Part shown: one piece after another, positions 57,597 to 64,000 of the stretch
Layout of the letters: each line of letters opens with the position of its first letter
Position numbering within the stretch: the stretch's first letter is position 1
Assembly: GCA_033032865.1 (NCBI GenBank)
Contig: JAWHQI010000201.1
Location: forward strand, 1,923,501 to 1,987,500
Reading direction: 5' to 3'
Length of the DNA stretch: 64,000 nucleotides
DNA from: Dactylorhiza incarnata
Lineage: Eukaryota; Streptophyta; Magnoliopsida; Asparagales; Orchidaceae
Notes under the pieces: generated by a model
Told to the model about the DNA's origin: nothing
Databases searched by the model: none
Seen by the model: only the letters and a program-made list of their open reading frames with translations
Position numbers and translations under genes: made by a program

Positions 57597-58890
57597 GATA
57601 GTGGGTGCTCAAGGCACATGACAGGTACCAAAAGTCTTCTACAGGAATACAAAGTTGTGAAGAATGGACCTAAGGTCATCTTTGGTGGATCAGAGAAAGG
57701 CATCACTAGAGGTTATGGTATGATTTCAAATGACATAGTCTCCATCATAAGGGTGGCTTATGTAGAAGGGTTGCAACACAAGCTTGTAAGCATAAGTCAA
57801 CTATGTGATTTAGGCTATGTCATTGAATTCCACAATGATAAGTGCTTGATCAAAAATTTACGTGACTTAGAGATCATTCTCTCAGGCACTAGGAGTGGGA
57901 ATGTTTATTGCTTAGATTTTATATGCAATTCTTCCTCTTCTCCTGTGTGTCTTGTAGCTAATGAAAGTGAGTCTCTTTGTGTTCAATGGCACAAGATACT
58001 TACTCACATTAACTATAAGACAATGTATAGGCTATTTTCTAGAAACCTAGTTAGAAATAGTCCTAATTTGAAATGTGTTAAAAGTAGCCCATGTCATGCA
58101 TGCCAAATGGGCAAGCAAACAAGAGCCACCTTTAAAAGCATTGGCTCCAAAGACACTCAAAGATGTCTTTATCTATTGCACATGGACTTGTTTGGTCCTT
58201 TACCAATTCAGAGCCTGGGTGGAAAATTATATACTTTGGTGATTGTTGATGATCACTCTAAGTATACATGGGTATTCTTCCTTAAGAAGAAATCTGATAC
58301 TTTAGATGTCTTTATAAACCATGTTAAGGCAATCCAGAATGAACTCCAATGTACTGTGGTCAAGACTAGAACTAAACATGGTACATAATTTCAATCTGGG
58401 GCAATGACAAGGTTTGTCAAGAATTTGGTATCACCCAAGAATTCTCCTCCCCAAGGACTCCAAAGCAGAATGGTATGGCTAAGAGGAGGAATATGACCTT
58501 GATAGACGCTGGGAGAACACTACGTAGTGACTCCTCACTCCCAGAATATTTCTGGGCTGAGGTAGTCAATATTGTATGTTATATTCTCAATAGATCATTT
58601 ATTAATAAGACCCTATGAATTACCCCCTATGAGATAATGAAAGGCAAACAACCAACTATTTCATACTTTAGAATCTTTGGTTGCAAATGCTACATTCTAA
58701 ATAAAGGAAAAACTCAATTAACTAAGTTTGCTAAAAAATGCAACATAGGGGTTCTTGTTGGATATAGCTCACATAGCAAAGCCTATAGAGTATTCAACAA
58801 GAAAACTGATGTTGTAGAAGAGTGTATGCATATAGTTTTTGATGAGACCAGCCTGCTCTATAAGGGCTTGTCTATCTCTCTTGTTTTGAC
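57597..58890 (+). pseudogene. C4 protease and integrase region
   Basis: The Copia aspartic protease motif DSGCSRHMTG lies at about 57597-57626 just after a TAG. The 57618-58388 frame continues with protease and pre-integrase sequence (LVSISQLCDLGYVIEF), the zinc-binding pattern WHKILTHINY...CHACQMGK, and integrase HMDLFGPLP...VIVDDHSKYTWVFF. The second catalytic region reads RTKHGT followed by a stop, so the usual Asp is Lys. The third reads PKQNGMAKRRN, with Lys for the catalytic Glu. C-terminal integrase GVLVGYSSHSKAYRVFN follows (58637-59080). Integrase is catalytically dead. Confidence 0.88.
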
Positions 58891-59110
58891 AAGTAATGAA
58901 CAGCAAATGCAAGATATGTCTCTCCAAGACATACCCAGAGCAAGCAAGGTCAATTCAGAGGTAGCAATCCCTGAAATTGAAGATCAGCAAGCTACTGAAG
59001 AGGATGTTGCTCAAGAAGAAGAGCTGCATATAGCTGACAGGTTGCCTGCAGCAAACAGACAACTAAGGGATCATCTATGAAACCAAATAATTGTAGATGT
59101 AAACCAAGGA

Positions 59111-60700
59111 TTGGTTACCAGGAGCAGGGCTCACAATGAAACCCTATTCTTGAGCTTTCTATTCCAAATGGAGCCCAAAAAAATTGAAGAAGCAAATGAA
59201 GACACCTTCTGGATTCAAGTAATGCAAGAAGAACTGCTTCAGTTCAAGAGGTGCAAGTTGTGGAAATTGGTGCCAAAACCTCAGGGACACAATATCATTG
59301 GCACCAAGTTGATCTACAGGAACAATCTTGATGAGAATGACACCATCATCAAGAACAAAACCAGACTGGTGGCCAAAGGGTACAGGCAAGAAGAAGGTAT
59401 TGACTTTGATCAAACCTTTGTCCTAGTTGCAAGGTTAGAAGCAATAAGGTTGTTCCTTGCATATGCTACTCACAAGGGGTTCAAAGTGTACCAGATGGAT
59501 GTCAAATCAATTTTCCTGAATGACAATCTAAAGGAAGAGGTATATGTGGAGCAACCCTCGTGTTTTGTTCACCCGACCCTCTCCTCTCATGTTTATTTGC
59601 TTAGGAAAGCTATATATGGTCTAAAGCAAGCCCCTAGGGCTTGGTATGAGACCTTGTCTAGCTTTCTCATCAAGAAAAAGTTCTTGAGGGGAAAGATAGA
59701 TAGCATATTGTTTCTTAGGGAAACAAAGGGCAAGTGTCTTCTAGTCCAAATTTATGTTGATGACATAATCTTTGGGTCTACCGATGACAACCTTTGCAAA
59801 AGGTTTGCCAACCTTATGTAGGGGGAGTTTGAGATGAGCAGTATGGGAGAGCTCAAGTACTTTTTAGGCCTCCAAGTGAAACAATCTAATGAGGGAATTT
59901 TCATCTCTCAGGCCAAGTACACAGGGAAGCTTATTAAGAAGTTTGGGATGGAATCAGCCTCCACCATGAAAACTCACATGGGGTATAACATTTCCCTGGA
60001 CAAGGATGAAAAGGGTAAGCCCTTTGATGAATCCATGTACAGGTGCGTAATTGGGTCCCTATTGTATCTAACTGCCAGTAGACCAGACATTACGTATGCT
60101 ACATGTGTTTGTGCTAGGTACCAAGCATGCCCTAAGGAATCTCATTACTCAGCTGCAAAGAGGATTTTGATATACCGTAAGGGCAGCCAACACCTTGGCC
60201 TTTGGTACTCTAAGAAAAATGATTTTGTACTAATTGGCTTTTTAGATGCAGACTTTGCAGGTTGCAAGGAAGATAGGAAAGCACAACTGGAACTTGTCAA
60301 TTCCTAGGAAGAAGGCTGATATCATGGAGCAGTAAGAAGCTGACCACTGTGGCAATATCCATGGCTGAATCTGAATATATAGTTGCAGGAAGTTGTTGTG
60401 CATAACTATATATTGTGGATTCAACATCAGTTAGAGGACTATAACCTCAAGGTAAGTAATTCTCCCCTATTTTGTGACTCTTCCAGTATTATCTCTATAG
60501 CTAAGAATCCTGTTTCACATAGCAGGATTAAGCACATAGAGATATGATATCATTTTATTAGAGAGCATGTAGAATGTAATGATGTATGCCTTGAATTTTT
60601 CCCCACTGACAAACAAGTTGCTGACATCATTACAAAGTCATTGGATGAGGCAAAGTTTAATGCTTTTAAAATTGAGCTTGGCATGTTGAATTTAGAATAG
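59111..60700 (+). pseudogene. C4 reverse transcriptase and RNase H region
   Basis: Copia-type reverse transcriptase. 59111-59821 has [74 protein letters not shown] and the intact catalytic [14 protein letters not shown] at 59819-59821 interrupts; the frame continues with MGELKYFLGLQV and SRPDITYATCVCARYQ. RNase H begins FLDADFAGCKEDRK, is shifted by one base near 60282, and continues in another frame (SWSSKKLTTVAISMAESEYI) with further stops. The last recognisable segment is KQVADIITKSLD, ending MLNLE-stop at about 60700. Confidence 0.92.
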
Positions 60701-60818
60701 AGCTTGTTCTGCCAATTTGTATGACATGTTCATGATGATTATTACCTAGCTTTATAATAGCATGTAATCATAGGGAAAGTAGTTATATAAATAATTGGTA
60801 GCATGTTTAGGTATTGAT
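60701..60818 (+). other. C4 sequence after pol
   Basis: AT-rich non-coding sequence continuing at 61893 after the solo LTR. No ORF is visible. Confidence 0.6.
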
Positions 60819-61892
60819 TGTTGGAACATAGTCTTCCGCATCTCCTAGGTTTGAGAATAACAAATACTATGTGTATTTGATCTTGTGTGTTCAAGTGTGC
60901 TGGAAACAAAGTCCATATGACTCAAGGATAACATAAGAAGGTTGCCCCAAAATTGAGCCAACAAATCCAACATGCCAACTAGCGTCGGCGGTAGCACCTA
61001 GCGCCCAGCGCTAGTGATGATTAGCGCAATCCCGGGAGTACATTTAGAAGGCGCAAGCGCCAGGAGGTAGCGGATAATGCAGGCGGTAGTGCAGAGCACA
61101 GAAGGCAAGATGAAAATGTTTCCTCGGATTGAAGATTCTCCCGCGTCGAATATGTCCTAATATGGGATGGAGCCGGTTGTAGTGGTAGCGCAGCTGCTAG
61201 CACTGAGGCTATAAATAGGACCCCTCTTCTCTCATTTTTTACAACATCAGAGAGAGAGGTTGAGTGCTAGAATTCCAGAGCCTGATCTGGCCGAAGGTTG
61301 ATCTCATACCAAACCTCTACAAATTTTTGAAGGAGAATCTCTTCACACCGGATCCAAATGACGTCCTCTTCTACAATGCTTATTTTACAGCGGATCTTCG
61401 TCTCCAACTTCAGAAGTTCTTCAAGAGGGAGTTTTTATTATTATCATTTCATATTCTTTGTAAACCGTTAGAGAATTCGCCTCGTGTTGGCGACTAGGTT
61501 TCGGAAGGGCTTAGGGAGAAATTTTCCTCGTGTTGGCGACTTGATCTAGGTTAGGTCTACGGGGTGCTCAAGGCCATATCTGGGGTAGGATTGGCTAGAG
61601 CGGCTTGAGGCCAAATCCGAGGAAGGATTGGCTAGAGCCATCGATTCGTGGGGATGCGAGTCAGGATAGAAAACAAAAAGAGTTTATTATTATTCGCCAC
61701 CGATTTCTAGCGTTATAGAAATCAATTTTTGTACAACCATATTTCATATTAATAAAGCATGTCTCTACTTTATTTCAATTGTTTTGTTTGATTTCTCACC
61801 TTCTTAATCACTTATTATTTCAAGATATTCAAAATATAATATAACTTTTTAAAACCCTTATTCACCCCCTAAGGGCGCCTACCGATCCAACA
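60819..61892 (+). mobile_element. Solo LTR related to E1/E2 families
   Basis: 1074 bp, from TGTTGGAACATAGTCTTCCG to ACCGATCCAACA. Flanking 5-mers are TTGAT (60814-60818) and TTGAC (61893-61897), a one-mismatch duplication. The first 80 bp look more like the E2 LTR (TTCCGCATCTC, TTTGAGAATAACAAATAC). The interior and U5 look like E1 LTRs (GGCGGTAGC motifs, GGATTGGCTAGAGCGGCTTG, CGTGTTGGCGACT). No internal region. Confidence 0.88.
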
Positions 61893-62336
61893 TTGACACA
61901 TGTCTAAAGTTTAATACTATCAAGTACTATCTGAATTTAGCATGTTTAGGATCAATGATAGTGAAATCAACTAATACAGCTGAGAAGGTATCAGCTGAAC
62001 CGCTGAGATAGCTGAGAAGATCTCAGTTAAACCGCTAAGACGACTAGATCTATCTCAATGGTTGACAATGTTTTGTCCCTGCGACTAACAACTCCGTCTC
62101 AGCAGTTTCACTATGACGGGCTGACTACATGAACAAATGCCATAATTGACACGTCAGCAATGTAAAAACAATTAAATTGATTAAGTCCAATCAACATATA
62201 CACATAGGGCAAAACTAACCTAAAACAAGCCCCTATAGATATCATAATGTTGATTAAAGTATTACACTTTCCATTGACCTAGCCGACGAGACGAACCCTT
62301 CTATGTCCTGTCTCAGCGACCTGTCGTTCAGAAAAT
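61893..62336 (+). other. C4 3' non-coding region
   Basis: Continues 60818. It contains repeated CCGCTGAGA, TCTCAG and CCGCTAAGACG words shared with the C4 LTR. No ORF is visible. Confidence 0.6.
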
Positions 62337-62798
62337 ATGGCGCCAAAAATGACAAAAGAGCTGCATGAAGGCTATGAGATAGTTCAAAATGGATTCAAGC
62401 ATGCTTCTGGAGAGATAAAAGAAGTGATTCAACTTCTATCAGGCCAAGGACTGGACTATATGCTATCTGAGCCAACAATGATTCTCAGAACTGAAGTTTA
62501 GGAATTATTATCTAGTGCTAAGATGTCCTATTCTAATTACTCTATCAAAGGAAAGATAAGGAGTGACCAGATAAAAATCTCTCCTAAGAAAATGGAGAAG
62601 TCCCTTCAGCTGACCTCTTGCAGTGAAGAAGAGGAAGATGCAATTTTTGAAAAGGATAAAGACCTGGCCTTACAATGGTGTGAATATAGTGATGCCAAAC
62701 TTGGCTCACTAAATAGGAAGTACTTTAACCAGAGAGGCAAATTGCTATCTAATATAGTAGGGAAATTTATTTTGTGTAAGCAAGGATCACATGACACC
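62337..62798 (+). pseudogene. C4 extra ORF after pol, truncated by an LTR
   Basis: Starts at the ATG at 62337 (MAPKMTKELHEGYEIVQNGF), with one in-frame TAG near 62499, then SYSNYSIKGKIRSDQIKISP and an acidic CSEEEEDAIFEKDKDLALQW segment, and a basic FNQRGKLLSNIVGKF end. It is cut at 62798 where the next LTR inserted. I recognise no domain. Its position matches the extra ORF some Sirevirus-type elements carry. Confidence 0.5.
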
Positions 62799-64000
62799 TG
62801 TTGAAACCAGAGAACTGATCTCGACGTTCTAAAGGGAGATGCAGTTAACCCTTACTTGACCTGAGCTAGACCCTTGGACAGTCACTAAGAATCGAAGAAC
62901 CTAACCCTCGAAAAACTTCTAAGTCCACAAACGAACACCTTAAGTTGTAGCGTGGAGGTCCCAGCACATACCCGGAAGCTCTCAAGGAACTTCCCCTCCC
63001 AAGCCAATGATGAGCCTGGGCACCTTGGAGGGCAATAAGGATCACCTCACCGTCCACCTTCAATGACAGGGGGAGGGGACGGGTAGTGCTTGCTCACAAC
63101 ACTCACGCGAGGGAGGGGGGTATCAACATCCCTTCCCAAGGTGCCCATGGGGGTCTATTTATAGACTTCCCAAAAATTGGGCTGAGGATAGCCAAAAATC
63201 CACTATCCGCAGCCCAACAACCAACCCGAACGACCGAAACATCAGGGGACAAAGTGGAGCTCGAGATGCCCACTCCCCTCCTCGTTGGGTGTCAAATGGA
63301 TGGATTAGGGTCTACCATCCGTGCTGGGCGAGTGGACCATTGGGCCAATCGCCCAGCTGCCCGTGCGAGTGGACCCTAAGTCCACTCGCCCCGGGCGAGT
63401 GGACCATAGGTCCACTCGCCTGCTGGCCTGGGGGCGAGTGAATCTTGAGTCCACTCGCCCCCTTTCCTGGGCGAGTGGACCGACAGTCCACTTGCCCCCA
63501 GGCCCGGGAGAGTGGACCGATGGTCCACTCGCCCCCTTGCCCGGGCGAGTGGACCGACGGTCCACTCGCCCCCTTGCCTGAGCGAGTGGACCGATGGTCC
63601 ACTCGCCCTGGGCTTTGGGCGAGTGGACCGATGGTCCATTCGCCCAAGAAAGCTTGCCCCCACCCCCCCCCCCCCCCCCCCCCCCCCCGGCTTTCTTTTT
63701 TCGGTTCTTGATGATCTCCTATGGTTTGGTCTGCTTGCGCCTTACATGTGCTGGGCCACGTCGGCTCGGGAAATATGAGGGTTGTACACAATCCCCGCTC
63801 TTTTCGAGCTTGTTCTAAGCTTGGAAAGAAAGTCCAACCCACCTATTTGATGAGTCAAGTGGGGTCTTGGGGGAATCTACTGGGGTCCCGAAGGACGGCT
63901 ATAAAAAGCCTCCAGAGGGGGAGGTGAGGAGAGCACCCTTCCTGAGAGTTCTCCCTTCCCCCCTTTCCTTCGAGTCGGATGGACCCTCCTCGAGTCTTCA
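62799..64000. mobile_element. LTR of an unidentified family, running off the window
   Basis: Starts TGTTGAAACCAGAGAACTG, interrupting the C4 extra ORF. No primer site lies on its left, so this is an outer end. There are TATA-like boxes on both strands (minus, CTATAAATAGAC near 63155-63166; plus, GGCTATAAAAAGCC near 63898-63909), so orientation is undecided. It contains the palindrome array (63326-63645) and a C-run of 26 (63663-63688). Confidence 0.65.
63326..63645. repeat. Array of nine GC-rich palindromes
   Basis: Nine units of about 29 bp, each an inverted repeat with arms GGGCGAGTGGACC and GGTCCACTCGCCC around two to four bases, separated by short G/C-rich spacers (mean spacing about 36 bp). 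Several units are perfect; others have one to four changes. They give spurious open frames on both strands. Confidence 0.95.

Larger units (their letters stand above)
42713..62798 (+). mobile_element. C4: formerly autonomous Copia element (Sirevirus-like), decayed and interrupted
   Basis: Order on plus: 5' LTR (42713-43461 and 53277-53723), primer site, long gag, protease, integrase, reverse transcriptase and RNase H in Copia order, then a 3' non-coding part and an extra ORF. It is interrupted by an Athila element in its 5' LTR and by two solo LTRs, and its extra ORF is cut at 62798 by another LTR; its own 3' LTR is not in the window. The large gag with extra coiled coil, the extra ORF after pol and the LTR palindromes suggest the Sirevirus lineage (inference). 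Many stops and frameshifts make it non-functional. Confidence 0.82.

Noticed and set aside
63326..63645. CRISPR-like array of palindromic repeats
   Set aside because: The units are almost contiguous with no unique spacers of regular length, no cas genes are present, and the context is a plant retrotransposon LTR.
63305..63842. Overlapping open frames on both strands with repeated WTDGPLA or VDRRSTRP peptides
   Set aside because: They are products of the palindrome array, open on both strands for the same reason.

Overview
The window is plant nuclear DNA, most likely a flowering plant and probably a eudicot (inference). It consists almost entirely of nested transposable elements. The evidence is plant-type Copia and Athila (Gypsy) proteins, primer-binding sites matching plant initiator tRNA-Met and tRNA-Asp, CACTA transposon ends, and captured exons of two plant genes (an RD19-type cysteine protease and the TPLATE-complex subunit TASH3). 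I found no intact host gene, tRNA, rRNA or CRISPR array.

Layout. 1-547 and 8898-9237 are unassigned flanking DNA split by element E1 (548-8892, minus, target duplication CCATA). 9238-11372 is a truncated minus-strand Copia element (C2: broken gag, primer site, LTR piece). E2 (11378-19509, plus, duplication CACTT) separates it from C3, a Copia element of which only the 3' internal part and 3' LTR (L1) remain (19515-42692). L1 is broken by a solo LTR (L2, 22560-32341), which is itself broken by E3 (24187-32300, minus, duplication CCCCC). The C-tract of L1 is broken by a 10.2-kb CACTA DNA transposon (32399-42634, duplication CCC). Next is a decayed, once autonomous Copia element C4 (42713-62798, plus). 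Its 5' LTR holds an Athila element (43462-53271, minus), its gag holds a solo LTR (54559-55755, duplication GCCTA), its 3' non-coding part holds another solo LTR (60819-61892), and its last ORF is cut by a further LTR that runs off the window (62799-64000).

How the parts relate. E1, E2, E3 and the two solo LTRs belong to one superfamily of gag-only, non-autonomous LTR retrotransposons of about 8.1-8.3 kb. Each full copy has LTRs, a tRNA-Met primer site, a gag of about 500 codons without protease, reverse transcriptase or integrase, then about 4 kb of AT-rich non-coding RNA region, and a purine-rich primer tract. Only E3 keeps gag open (509 codons). They would need replication enzymes from an autonomous Copia element; C4 shows what such an element looked like, but its polymerase is broken. 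The 4-kb tail holds a conserved series of long-loop inverted repeats and a GC-rich island in the same order in all three copies. This is the most unusual feature of the window.

A second theme is that eight LTR families each carry their own CpG-containing palindrome or iterated motif in the LTR. A third is that the CACTA element is a gene-capturing (Pack-type) transposon carrying intron-bounded exons of two unrelated genes in the same orientation.
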